12,338 nucleotides of DNA from CAZXCQ01 sp964639275 (GTDB lineage: Bacteria > Desulfobacterota > DSM-4660 > Desulfatiglandales > Desulfatiglandaceae), in assembly GCA_964639275.1 (NCBI GenBank), contig CAZXCQ010000191.1:1-12338 (forward strand). Direction: 5' to 3'. Below, piece by piece: positions 1 through 7,716 of the stretch. The position numbers and the translations under genes are program-made. How positions within the stretch are numbered: position 1 is the stretch's first letter; every line of letters begins with the position of its first letter. The notes beneath the pieces were generated by a model that was not told the DNA's origin, made no database searches, and saw nothing but the letters and a program-made list of their open reading frames with translations.

Positions 1-1
1 A

Positions 2-1135
2 TTTCGAGACCTGAAGGGAGCCTATACCGGTAGCGGGTATGCTCGGGTTTTGAGCAGATTGATCCGAACTACATCGGTTGACGTCCACACTGAGGCCACG
101 GTTCTGCGCATTATTCCCGGGGTATCCGGCAAGGGACACGTTCTGGAAGTGCTGTCACCCTCTGGCTTGAACGGTTATGAATGCCGGCACCTTTTGCTTG
201 CCACGGGGTGCTTTGAGACGTCGCGACCCGCAAGACTTATTCCGGGAACACGCCCGGCAGGGATCCTGACCACGGGCGCCCTTCTGCAACTGGTCAATGA
301 CCATGGGGCCAAACCAGGTGAGCGGGCCCTTATCATCGGGAGCGAACACGTCGCTCTCGAGGCCATTCTGACATTGAGGCGGGGGGGAACTTCCATTGTT
401 GGGTTAGTGGAGCCTGGCGTCGAAGTGCAGACCTATCGGCCTATTGCAAAGGGGGCCAGCGCCATGCTGGGTTTCCCGATTTTCGAGGACACGACGATAG
501 CAAGGATTGTGGGGGATAAACGGGTGGAAGGTGTTGAATTGGTTAAAAAGGAAAAAGGAAATCTTTTTGTGGACTGTGACACAGTGATCATCACAGGGAG
601 ATTCCGGGCCTATGCGCCTTTGCTTGATGAAACCCCAATCGAACAGGATCCCTTTACCTTTGGACCCGTCGTTGACACGCGCCTGATGACCTCCGTTCCC
701 AACATACTTGCCGCGGGAAACATCTTGCGAGGCGCTGAAATGCACGACCTTTGTGCCCTTGAGGGTAGACAGGCAGCGCACACGATCTTAGAGACGGTTT
801 CCGTGTGTGAGCCCGAGCCGCCAAAATGCATCCGCATCGCAGGTGAATATCCTATCCGCCATGTGGTTCCCCAGAGAATTATCAAATCCCAAATAAAGCG
901 CCGCCACCTTCCCTGGCTCCATCCGGCGGTTACGCTTCAGACAGCTTATACCCTTAGAAAGCCCGTGATCGAAGCCTGGTCCAACGGAGGGCGCATCTGG
1001 CATCGCTCCTTTGGGCGCCTTATGGGAAATACAAGGGTTGTCCTGCCTCTGCACGACTTCGCCTGGGACAAGGTGGATTCAGATGAAGGGATCACGATGT
1101 CCGTCAGGGGCAGGCCTCCTTTCAGCCCTCTGTGA
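2..1135 (+). CDS. NAD(P)/FAD-dependent oxidoreductase, 5' partial
   Basis: This is the C-terminal 377 residues of a pyridine-nucleotide/flavin oxidoreductase. The frame is open to the left edge, so the TTG at 50 is not the real start and the N-terminal FAD-binding fold lies outside the window. Visible landmarks are an ATGCFE segment (about 200-217), typical of the end of the first FAD-binding region, then a second Rossmann motif LIIGSEHVALE (about 329-361) for the nicotinamide nucleotide. The segment VPNILAAGNILRG (about 695-733) is the usual C-terminal FAD-contact motif. A tail of about 90 residues follows, and I do not recognise it. The overall style resembles the FAD subunits of opine, sarcosine or HcnB-type dehydrogenases, but the substrate cannot be told from sequence. 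The gene runs opposite to the gas vesicle genes and is probably unrelated to them. The last dozen residues run close to a decayed region, so the original C-terminus may have been altered. Confidence 0.85.
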   Translation, partial: FRDLKGAYTGSGYARVLSRLIRTTSVDVHTEATVLRIIPGVSGKGHVLEVLSPSGLNGYECRHLLLATGCFETSRPARLIPGTRPAGILTTGALLQLVNDHGAKPGERALIIGSEHVALEAILTLRRGGTSIVGLVEPGVEVQTYRPIAKGASAMLGFPIFEDTTIARIVGDKRVEGVELVKKEKGNLFVDCDTVIITGRFRAYAPLLDETPIEQDPFTFGPVVDTRLMTSVPNILAAGNILRGAEMHDLCALEGRQAAHTILETVSVCEPEPPKCIRIAGEYPIRHVVPQRIIKSQIKRRHLPWLHPAVTLQTAYTLRKPVIEAWSNGGRIWHRSFGRLMGNTRVVLPLHDFAWDKVDSDEGITMSVRGRPPFSPL

Positions 1136-1182
1136 GATCCTCCCTGACTTCAATCCCCCCTGTCTGACTCGGCGCGAGCGGC

Positions 1183-1315
1183 TGGAAGGTTCGTCTCGCC
1201 AGCGGCAGTCCTCCAAGCCGTCGATGGTCCTGCCCGGGAGATCCTCGATGCCGGTGCCGAAGCGTTCATTCAGAAACCCTTTTCAATCTCGACATTATAT
1301 GTCAGTCTTCACTAA
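1183..1315 (+). pseudogene. Remnant of a response-regulator receiver domain (C-terminal end)
   Basis: Two overlapping frames together spell the end of a receiver domain. Frame 1 gives KVRLASG (about 1186-1206), matching the beta-4 Thr/Ser region. Frame 2 then gives VDGPAREILDAGAEAFIQKP (about 1223-1282) and FSISTL, with the conserved K-P of beta-5, ending at a TAA at 1313-1315. The wording resembles the receiver at the C-terminus of hybrid sensor kinases. The upstream part with the phospho-acceptor aspartate is missing and a frameshift separates the two pieces, so this is a dead fragment. Seen: the motifs and the frame change. Inferred: origin from a hybrid kinase. Confidence 0.6.
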
Positions 1316-1847
1316 ATCGGATCGGCCAGAACGTAGGAAGGTGTTTGTATCTTGAACTAAATTCTTTCCAAAAGAAGTAAGGAAAAAGCTTTAAATATCC
1401 CACGCGCATCAAATAAGCACCGGGGGTAAGGGATTCCTTTCCCGGGGTTTCCGTTTTTCATCTTTCCCCGAACCTCGACCTTCTCCAACCTCATGCACCG
1501 GGTCTGGTTCCTGGTCTCTTTTGCTGCTGAAAACATGGCACCAGAGGACCAGGCAAGTTTTTCGACCCTGCCAGACCAGGAGGTTTTCAGAGATGATGCC
1601 CAAGGTGTCCTTCAGCATCGAGGATATGCGGGATAGCTTAGATAATTATATCTATTGCTTTCTTTCAATATACAAGACCAAAAGCATAAACGTTCAGCGT
1701 AACATCTCAACAGTTAGGGGGAAGACACCTGGATTCCGGCTCCCGGATCTGGGTCCGGGACATGCTTCGCCGGAATGACCTAAAGAGGACATTCTCGACT
1801 TTTTACGCGACCATCAGTTTTGAAAAAGGCAAAATTGTTACCAAAGG
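1316..1847. other. Gene-poor stretch, no supported gene
   Basis: Open frames of 69-85 codons exist on both strands, but they overlap each other, lack family motifs and show no convincing ribosome site. The only structure I can support is the composite palindrome at 1731-1778. An 8-base inverted repeat (CTGAAAAC at 1527-1534, GTTTTCAG at 1583-1590) has a 48-base loop and no clear role. Confidence 0.5.
1731..1778. repeat. Composite palindromic intergenic element
   Basis: An outer stem ATTCCGGC (1733-1740) pairs with GCCGGAAT (1769-1776). Inside it, TCCCGGA (1741-1747) pairs perfectly with TCCGGGA (1754-1760) around a 6-base loop. The flanks GGATTCC and CGGAATGAC are of the kind found in dispersed hairpin repeats. 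A related half-element (GCCGGAATGACGAG on the minus strand, next to a 7-bp stem) occurs at 2561-2592. No T-tract follows, so it is not a standard terminator. Confidence 0.55.
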
Positions 1848-2071
1848 TCAAGTGGGCGTCAGCTTTTTGATCGACTGGAGGAGGTCATCCGGCGAGAAGG
1901 GTTTTTCAAGGCCGTCCTAAGGATGCACGGCAGGTTGGATCTGACCTCTCTTGCCGCTCGAATCAGCTCCAGCCCGTTCATGCCCGGCATCTTCAGGTCG
2001 GTGATCATGAGATCAACTGGGTGGGGCGCGCTGGGACTCCCCGCATCATCATCCACGACCAGAATATCCAC
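1848..2071 (-). pseudogene. Decayed response-regulator receiver gene
   Basis: A GTG start at 2069-2071, preceded by a GGAGGGG ribosome-site-like run, opens MDILVVDDD, the beta-1 acidic cluster of a receiver domain. The frame then jumps almost at once to PVDLMITDLKMPGMNG, which carries the phospho-acceptor D of DLKMPGMNG. The 30-odd residues normally between these motifs are reduced to a few, indicating an internal deletion. Near the end the open frame turns to nonsense (LKNPSRRM), while the neighbouring frame reads EKPFSPDDLLQSIKKLTPT and stops at 1848-1850. That restores the conserved beta-5 K-P. A deletion plus a frameshift make a working product unlikely. Confidence 0.75.
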
Positions 2072-2669
2072 TTACACCCCTCCGCTAGCGCCACACCTTT
2101 CCCCTGCGTATCAATTTCGCTTTCGTCAAATCTGGAACTGAAACAGGGGAATGAGGGTTGGGAATCCCCATTGCCCGGGTTTCAAAAAGCTAAAATGTTA
2201 CTCCCCTGCCTATTGAGATGTCACTATTACGCCTAAGTAATATTGTTTCGCTTTTGCACTAGGCGTGCCAGGGAAACGCTCGCTTGGGGTGCAGTCTTGA
2301 TTGACTATAAAATACGGTGGGTTATACCCAGAGGGAAAAGAAAGGACAGGAATCACCAACCACCAGTAGAACTGGCGGTATGAGGAAGGCTCCTGACAGG
2401 ATTGACCCCGGTACCATCTTCCGGAGCTACGGCGCGTGCAGGATTTTATGGACCTTTTCTGTGTTTGGCCTAAGAAAGCTTTTGCAAACCGAAGAATATC
2501 GAACAAGGAATATCGAATATTGAAGTAAGATCGGCTCTTAAGAAGTCCTGATAGCCCATTCTCGTCATTCCGGCCCCGTATAAAGATACGGGATAAACTG
2601 CCCAAAAAAATATCCCCTGTATCAAGTGTGAGCAAGGACAAGCAGTAAGGTAGAGAGGCATGGAGGCGG
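2072..2669. other. Gene-poor stretch downstream of the ATPase gene
   Basis: No reading frame here has recognisable motifs. The longest, about 160 codons on the minus strand, translates repeat sequence in part and is judged spurious. The stretch holds the GAATATC heptad array (2494-2528) and a 7-bp hairpin, CCCGTAT-aaag-ATACGGG (2575-2592). The hairpin lies about 80 bases beyond the ATPase stop. On the transcript strand it is not followed by a T-run, so I do not call it a terminator. Confidence 0.5.
2494..2528. repeat. Heptanucleotide array, unit GAATATC
   Basis: Consecutive 7-base units read GAATATC, GAACAAG, GAATATC, GAATATT, GAAGTAA. This is the array farthest from the gas vesicle genes and lies between the ATPase gene and the decayed region. 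Confidence 0.6.
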
Positions 2670-4856
2670 TCAGATTGCAGCAGGCTTTTGTTCGCCATCG
2701 CCAAAGACGATTTCCCCTATCTTGTTCAAGCCATCGATCCCCCTGACTTCGTTTGGAAATAGCGGCACACTTGTGATGGTGCGGGTGGGAAATCTTGAGA
2801 CAATCTCCTTGATGTATCCCTCCTGCTCCGCCCTCTTGGAGAAGCAGAAAATACAATCGGTCTCGGGCACCACCATGTTGATGACAACACCCCCACCGGG
2901 AATGTGTGCCTTCTCCAGGGCACCGCTAAGCCGCTCCAGCTCATGCAGACCCATGGCCTCGGGGATCGTGACCGCAAAAAAGGCGGTTCTTTGAGGGTCC
3001 CCCAGGGTCTCCTGAATCCTTCTGACATTCTTGGACATGGCCAGGGCCTTTTCTGCAGCCCCGGTCAGTCTGACGAGGCCCCTGTACTTTAGCAGCAATC
3101 TGAAAAAGGCATTCAACCATTCCCTGACCATATCCGGCAGCTCCAAAAACCTGAGGAGGTGGCCGGTTGGCGACATATCCAGGACAAAGATATCAAACTC
3201 CCCTTTCTCCCTCAGCCCCATGATCCTGTCCAGGGCCATAATCTCGTCAAGCCCGGGGGGCGCCAGGGTCAGCAGTTCAGACATGACCTCACGGTCGAAT
3301 TTGATGTCGATCTTGTTACTCAGAAACCTGTCAAATATCCCCGTGATGTTCTTTTTGAACTCCTCTCTGAACTCATCAAAAAGCCTGTCGGAATCTATCT
3401 CCAATGCAAAGAGATTGGTTCGGAAGGCAGAATGCTGAGTGCGGAAAGCAGATTCTTTTCTCCCGAACGCTCCATTCGGCTTACCTTCCTTTTCTCTGTT
3501 CACTCCCCACTGCCCACTGCCCACTGAAATGGCTGTTATCTTATCTCCGATTGGTTGACCAAATGCATCCGAGAGTGAATGCGCCGGGTCCGTTGAAAAG
3601 AGAAGAATCCTCTTCTGAGGGTTCGCTCTGGCCAGGTGGAGCGCAGCGGCCGAGGCAAGGGTGGTCTTCCCAACCCCACCCTTTCCGCCAAAAAGGATAA
3701 ATTCCAGGCCCGGGTTGAGGGCCAGACAGACCCGCGGCCTTTTATCCCCGTGGGCAAATCCCGGGGCTTGTGTTGATCGAGGGAAACCCAACAAATAATC
3801 CGCCAGCCCGATCAGCCCTTCCACACCGCGGATCTCGCGGGGAAACACCGGCACCCTGATCAGATCGTACCCTGAAAAGGATTCCTCAATCTGGGCCAGG
3901 GTCTGCGTTTGGTCCTCTTTTCTTGAAACGCAAAAGACACAACCATCCCCTTCTGCCACCCGATTTACAATCATCTCCTTAACCGGAATGTTCATCTTTT
4001 CAAGCGATCTCATCAACCTCCTTGTTTCACAAACACCCATGGGCTCGGGAATAGTGATTGTTATAAATCGGGTCGCCTCCTCGTTGGTGAGGAGCCTTCT
4101 GACTCTATCGATGTCAGAGGATAGCCTGTCGAGAAAGAGATCGCATTCATCCTTTTTGTACTTGCGGCCTGAAAAATGGGTCGTCAGATATCGGTATTTG
4201 TGCTGCATGAGGTCCATGACCTCAAGCCATTTCTGCATCTGCTCCGGCAAGGCCAGCATCCGGAGGGTGTGTCCGGTGGGGGCCGTATCCAGCACCACGA
4301 CCTGGTACTTGCCGTTTCTTAACAGGTTGGCCATTTCAATGATGGCCATGACTTCATCCATCCCGGGTAGAGAGAGATCAAAGAATTCTGAGATGTCCTC
4401 TTTGTCAAAATAGGTCCCCCGGTCTGCGAGTTTTTTTATTATCGCATTGTTCTTTTGCTTGAACGCTTCCAGCAATCTCCTTGCGTCCAATTCCCGTGCG
4501 AAGAGATTGGCTACGATTGCGGATCGCGGATCGCGGATCGCGGAATGCTTTTCGTCACCGCTGACCTTGGTCCTTGGTCCTTGGACGCTAGACATCGGAC
4601 TTTGGACCTTGGACTTCGAACGGTATTCAATCGGTGTTATTTTGTCCCCTATCTCAATCCCGAAACTGTCAGAGAGCGAATGCGCCGGATCGGTTGATAT
4701 CACCAGCACCTTTTTGTCTTTGGGGTAGGATCGGGCCAAATGAAGGGCGGTAGCGGCGGCCATGGTGGTCTTACCCACCCCGCCTTTTCCGCCAAAGAGG
4801 ATCAATTTAAGATCTGTGTCTCGTAGGAATTCAGGTAGGGGTTTGTCATGGGTCAT
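2670..4856 (-). CDS. Tandem ArsA/Get3-family ATPase (two fused halves)
   Basis: This 728-residue protein has two homologous ATPase halves. Each has a deviant Walker A motif GGKGGVGKTT (residues 22-31 and 390-399), a switch STDPAHSLSD (54-63 and 421-430) and a DxxPTGH motif (190-196 and 560-566). Each also ends with a CxxC pair (C306/C309 and C668/C671) like the zinc-binding pair of Get3. I do not see arsenite-site cysteines in the switch regions, and no arsenite permease lies next to it. A protein-targeting or chaperone-like ATPase is therefore more likely than an arsenite pump motor. In both halves the short loop between GDKIT and NLFA carries a roughly 38-residue insert encoded largely by heptanucleotide repeats (78-115 and 442-480). 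The ATG lies just next to a heptad array with no visible ribosome site. It is the last gene of the minus-strand run, and its role in gas vesicle assembly is inferred from position. Confidence 0.9.
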   Translation of the reverse strand: MTHDKPLPEFLRDTDLKLILFGGKGGVGKTTMAAATALHLARSYPKDKKVLVISTDPAHSLSDSFGIEIGDKITPIEYRSKSKVQSPMSSVQGPRTKVSGDEKHSAIRDPRSAIVANLFARELDARRLLEAFKQKNNAIIKKLADRGTYFDKEDISEFFDLSLPGMDEVMAIIEMANLLRNGKYQVVVLDTAPTGHTLRMLALPEQMQKWLEVMDLMQHKYRYLTTHFSGRKYKKDECDLFLDRLSSDIDRVRRLLTNEEATRFITITIPEPMGVCETRRLMRSLEKMNIPVKEMIVNRVAEGDGCVFCVSRKEDQTQTLAQIEESFSGYDLIRVPVFPREIRGVEGLIGLADYLLGFPRSTQAPGFAHGDKRPRVCLALNPGLEFILFGGKGGVGKTTLASAAALHLARANPQKRILLFSTDPAHSLSDAFGQPIGDKITAISVGSGQWGVNREKEGKPNGAFGRKESAFRTQHSAFRTNLFALEIDSDRLFDEFREEFKKNITGIFDRFLSNKIDIKFDREVMSELLTLAPPGLDEIMALDRIMGLREKGEFDIFVLDMSPTGHLLRFLELPDMVREWLNAFFRLLLKYRGLVRLTGAAEKALAMSKNVRRIQETLGDPQRTAFFAVTIPEAMGLHELERLSGALEKAHIPGGGVVINMVVPETDCIFCFSKRAEQEGYIKEIVSRFPTRTITSVPLFPNEVRGIDGLNKIGEIVFGDGEQKPAAI
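3423..3528. repeat. Heptad arrays inside the second ATPase half
   Basis: Two arrays lie within the coding frame. Imperfect units GAAGGCA, GAATGCT, GAGTGCG, GAAAGCA, GATTCTT occupy 3423-3457, and CACTCCC, CACTGCC, CACTGCC, CACTGAA occupy 3501-3528. The encoded segment shows a seven-residue period (SAFRTQH then SAFRT). The frame is kept open, and both flanks rejoin conserved ATPase sequence. Confidence 0.8.
4519..4620. repeat. Heptad arrays inside the first ATPase half
   Basis: GCGGATC units occupy 4519-4546 (four copies, the last GCGGAAT). CCTTGGW-type units occupy 4565-4620 (eight copies: CCTTGGT, CCTTGGT, CCTTGGA, CGCTAGA, CATCGGA, CTTTGGA, CCTTGGA, CTTCGAA). In protein they give SKVQSPM, SSVQGPR, TKV, a clear seven-residue period. 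The location is the same loop as the insert in the second half. Confidence 0.85.
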
Positions 4857-4865
4857 TGGATGCTG

Positions 4866-4921
4866 GTTATTCGTTATTCGTTATTGGTTATTCGTTATTG
4901 GTTATTCGTTACTCGTTACTG
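4866..4921. repeat. Heptad array, unit GTTATTC/G
   Basis: Eight consecutive units GTTATTC, GTTATTC, GTTATTG, GTTATTC, GTTATTG, GTTATTC, GTTACTC, GTTACTG fill most of the gap between two minus-strand genes. The TAA stop of the upstream PH/Hsp20-like gene (4916-4918) lies inside the array, and the ATPase start lies 10 bases beyond it. Confidence 0.85.
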
Positions 4922-5899
4922 GTCGGAGCGTAGCGGCCCCCGGCTCGGAGAGAGATCCCGTCTGATCGTCCCTGTCTTGGGCAGCCGAATCTCAAGAAAA
5001 TTATTCTTGAGGGATATCTGATGACGGTCAAGGGTTACCGCAGTGGGCAGCCTGACTCTCTCTCTCAATGAGGCCCCAAGCTTGTGGGATCTGACCGTAA
5101 GTTGATCATCCTCCAGGTCCAGCCGGATATCCGACTTCTTTACCCCTCTCACCTCCATGATAACGTGGATATGGGCGCCTTCGTCAAAAATGTCGAGTAT
5201 CCGCCGGTCATTCGGCACACACCTCTCCCGCTCTCCAACCAGCCACCAGCTAAACAGGACCGGCTCACCCCTTTCCGGGTCTGGTTTTGATCTCTCAAAA
5301 GACAAAATCGGACACCCGACTATCTTTTCGCCGACCGGATTTATGGTCTCTTTGATCAGAAGCAGCACATGCATGTGGCTCCGGGCATCAATCAGGTCGG
5401 CCAGTTCGTTGATCCTGGCATGCCGCTTTTCCCACAGATACCAGAGGATGTCCCGGCCATCCGAATCGAGCTGGGCTGAAATCGTCTGGATTACATTTTC
5501 GTCAATTTTGAGGAGGGAGAGCCGGAAGATATTCTCCTTCCACTCCCCCAGCCGGTTTACAATCAAAAGCACCTCGCCTTTTCTGAGGCCATCTCGGGAA
5601 TCATATGAGACCCCCAGGTAGTCCCTTTGTTTTAGCACGTAGTATTCCCTTCCCACGCGCAGATTCCTGATGTCACCAAGAGACACCCCAAGGCGGATTT
5701 TCGGTGCCTGGTAGAAAATAAGCCTCTGGTCTGTGAGAAATACCTGGACCGGTCTCCACCCGGGGCGGTTCCTCATACGATACCCACCCTGGTCTCTTAG
5801 GATGACCTCCTCACCCTGCCAGAACTCTGGGAGGCTGTTACCCATGGGAGGCATGCTGCTTCTCGGCGGTCTGAACATCCTGATTCTTTTGTTGGTCAT
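4916..5899 (-). CDS. PH/GRAM-like domain fused to Hsp20-like domain (GvpH-like?)
   Basis: The 327-residue product has three parts. Residues about 24-145 look like a bacterial PH/GRAM-type fold (GEEVIL, then VQVFLTDQRLIFY), with the same signature as both repeats in the Gvp fusion protein upstream. Residues about 146-225 (ILWYLWEKRHARINELADLI) resemble a winged-helix segment, though this is tentative. Residues about 232-308 match the alpha-crystallin/Hsp20 pattern: DEGAHIHVIMEVRGVKKSDI, then LTVRS, then NFLEIRLPKT. GvpH of haloarchaea is also Hsp20-like, so a chaperone for a Gvp protein is a fair guess. No membrane segment is seen. The ATG lies inside a GGTCATT heptad array without a Shine-Dalgarno. 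The ATG at codon 8, or the ones at 16 and 19, are possible alternatives. The stop codon also lies in a repeat array. Confidence 0.75.
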   Translation of the reverse strand: MTNKRIRMFRPPRSSMPPMGNSLPEFWQGEEVILRDQGGYRMRNRPGWRPVQVFLTDQRLIFYQAPKIRLGVSLGDIRNLRVGREYYVLKQRDYLGVSYDSRDGLRKGEVLLIVNRLGEWKENIFRLSLLKIDENVIQTISAQLDSDGRDILWYLWEKRHARINELADLIDARSHMHVLLLIKETINPVGEKIVGCPILSFERSKPDPERGEPVLFSWWLVGERERCVPNDRRILDIFDEGAHIHVIMEVRGVKKSDIRLDLEDDQLTVRSHKLGASLRERVRLPTAVTLDRHQISLKNNFLEIRLPKTGTIRRDLSPSRGPLRSDQ

Positions 5900-6007
5900 T
5901 GGTCATTAGTCATTGGTCATTAGTCATTGGTCATTCTTCATTGGTCTCTCGTGGTTCGTGATTCGTTTCTGTCCACTGCCCACTGCCTTCTGCCCTCCGC
6001 CCACTGT
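5894..6007. repeat. Intergenic region made almost wholly of heptads of several units
   Basis: The whole gap between the Hsp70 stop and the next start is in 7-base register. GGTCATT-type units run from 5894 to 5942 (seven copies), then GGTCTCT, then CGTGGTT, CGTGATT, CGTTTCT (5950-5970). Two spare bases follow, then CCACTGC-type units 5973-6007 (five copies). The start codon of the downstream gene is the CAT of the first GGTCATT unit read on the minus strand. Confidence 0.85.
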
Positions 6008-7716
6008 CAAATCCTCTCCAATAGTCTCCTGAGCTGTTTGGTCTCCTCCCTTATAACCTTGATCTCCCCCCCTGCCAGGGCCTCTTTCAGGTCATGCAGA
6101 GATTCTTCGATCTGACGTCGACGGGATTGCGACAGTTTTCCCTGTTCCGCTTTCATCACCAACTCCGCTGCGCGGATCATGCTGTCCGCCCGGATAGTGA
6201 TCTCCACCTCACCGCGTCTCTTGAGATCTTCTTCAGCATGGGCCTTTGCCTCTCTGACCGTCTGCGCCGCCTCTTCATCTGACAGGAGATGCGATGCCTC
6301 AACCTCTATGCGGGTCTTTTCCGATGTAAAAAGTTCCTCGGCAGTGACCTTCACGATTCCGTTTACGTCTATCTGAAAGGTGACCTCCACCTGTGCCCTT
6401 CCCCTGGAAAACGGCGGGATGCCGGTCAACTGAAATCGGCCCAGACTGATGTTGTCTATGGCCATCTCCCGCTCACCCTGCAGGACGTGTATGTCCATGA
6501 CGGTTTGATTGTCCTCTGCATTGGTGAATATCTGACTTGCTGAGGTGGGGATCGTGGCGTTGCGATGGATGATCCTGGCAAAAAGCCCCCCCTCGGTTTC
6601 GATCCCCAATGAAAGCGGGGTCACGTCCACCAGGACCACATCGTGGATTTCCCCCATCAAGACCCCCGCCTGTACCGCTGCCCCAATTGCCACCACCTCA
6701 TCCGGGTTGATCTTGATATATGGCTCTTTATGAAAGGTCTGTTCCACCAGCCGTCTCACCGCCGGCATCCGCGTGGAGCCGCCCACCAACACCACCCGAT
6801 CGATCTCTTCCAGAGCCAGTTTGGCATCGGAAAGGGCCTGCCGTGTGGGCGCCAGGAGTCTTTCCCTTAGATCCAGAGTGATCTCTTCAAAGGCCTGACG
6901 ATCGATTGAGACCTCCAGGTGTTTTGGCCTGCCCCCATCGGTCTTGGCAGCAGGCAGCGAGATCTTGGTGTTGAATCGGTATGAAAGCTCCCTCTTGGCC
7001 TTTTCGCAGGCCTCCCTCAGAGACTGGCACGCCACCGGGTCGGATCTCATGTCCATTCCTTGTCTTTTCACCAATTTCTCTGCGAAATAATCAACCAGCC
7101 TTTCATCCCAGTCATCCCCGCCCAGCCTGGTACTTCCATTGACCGCTTTGACGTGAAAGAGGCCATCGCCAAGTTCCAATATGGAGACGTCGAAGGTGCC
7201 CCCGCCCAGATCCCACACCAGGATGGTCTGGACATCTTCACGGTCCAATCCATAGGCCAGAGACGCGGCCGTGGGCTCGTTGATTATCCTCATCACATCA
7301 AACCCGGCCATGATACCGGCCTCCCTGGTCGCCCGACGCTGCCCGTCATTGAAATAGGCCGGGACAGTAATCACCGCCTTTTCGACCCGCTGACCCAAAT
7401 AGCGCTCCGCATCTGTCTTGATCTTACGCAGAACAAAGGATGATATCTCCTGGGGGGAGTAGCTCTTGCCATTGAGGGAGACCCGGTAGTCGGTACCCAT
7501 TTGCCTCTTTATGGACCTGACCGTCCTCTCGGGACTGGCAGCGGTCTGTCTCTTGGCCACCGAGCCCACCAGCCTGTGTCCCTGCGGGGTTTCCGCAAAG
7601 ACGGATGGGGTCAGATTCTCGCCTTCGGCATTTGGTATCACCCTTGCGCGACCGTCTTCCACAACAGCCGCCACCGAATAGGTGGTCCCCAGGTCTATTC
7701 CAATTGCCTTATCCAT
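6007..7716 (-). CDS. dnaK: Hsp70 (DnaK-type) chaperone with shortened lid
   Basis: The product is an ATP-dependent Hsp70 chaperone of 569 residues, against about 640 for housekeeping DnaK. The nucleotide-binding domain is complete: GIDLGTTYS (6-14), NEPTAASLAYG (146-156), DLGGGTFDVSIL (169-180), RLGGDDWD (197-204) and VLVGGSTRMP (309-318). The interdomain linker and DVTPLSLG are at about 360-371, then a beta substrate-binding domain to about 475. The helical lid (about 478-569) is short and ends QLRRLLERI, without the acidic disordered tail of DnaK. The ATG overlaps the stop of the response regulator gene by 8 bases (ATGGATAA arrangement), so translation is probably coupled. No dnaJ or grpE lies beside it. 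A dedicated paralogue for gas vesicle proteins is an inference from the neighbours. The stop borders a heptad array. Confidence 0.93.
   Translation of the reverse strand: MDKAIGIDLGTTYSVAAVVEDGRARVIPNAEGENLTPSVFAETPQGHRLVGSVAKRQTAASPERTVRSIKRQMGTDYRVSLNGKSYSPQEISSFVLRKIKTDAERYLGQRVEKAVITVPAYFNDGQRRATREAGIMAGFDVMRIINEPTAASLAYGLDREDVQTILVWDLGGGTFDVSILELGDGLFHVKAVNGSTRLGGDDWDERLVDYFAEKLVKRQGMDMRSDPVACQSLREACEKAKRELSYRFNTKISLPAAKTDGGRPKHLEVSIDRQAFEEITLDLRERLLAPTRQALSDAKLALEEIDRVVLVGGSTRMPAVRRLVEQTFHKEPYIKINPDEVVAIGAAVQAGVLMGEIHDVVLVDVTPLSLGIETEGGLFARIIHRNATIPTSASQIFTNAEDNQTVMDIHVLQGEREMAIDNISLGRFQLTGIPPFSRGRAQVEVTFQIDVNGIVKVTAEELFTSEKTRIEVEASHLLSDEEAAQTVREAKAHAEEDLKRRGEVEITIRADSMIRAAELVMKAEQGKLSQSRRRQIEESLHDLKEALAGGEIKVIREETKQLRRLLERI

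Noticed and set aside
1409..1778. Overlapping short frames on both strands (69 and 85 codons)
   Set aside because: They have no recognisable motifs, contradict each other, and one runs through the palindrome at 1731-1778.
1818..2205. Possible direct repeat flanking the decayed receiver gene (TTTTGAAAAAGGCAAAATTG near 1818 and TTTCAAAAAGCTAAAATGTT near 2180)
   Set aside because: The match is imperfect and A-rich, with no inverted ends or transposase fragment. It is too weak to call an insertion site.
2575..2592. Rho-independent terminator after the ATPase gene
   Set aside because: The stem is perfect (7 bp) but no T-run follows it on the minus strand, and the sequence fits the local hairpin repeat family.
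2210..2704. 164-codon minus-strand open frame downstream of the ATPase gene
   Set aside because: It overlaps the end of the ATPase gene, translates heptad and hairpin repeat sequence (for example NIRYSLFDI), and shows no family motif or ribosome site.
2670..4856. Arsenite-pump ATPase (ArsA in the strict sense)
   Set aside because: No arsB, arsC, arsD or arsR lies nearby, the arsenite-site cysteines are not seen, and CxxC pairs plus gas vesicle neighbours favour a Get3-like role.
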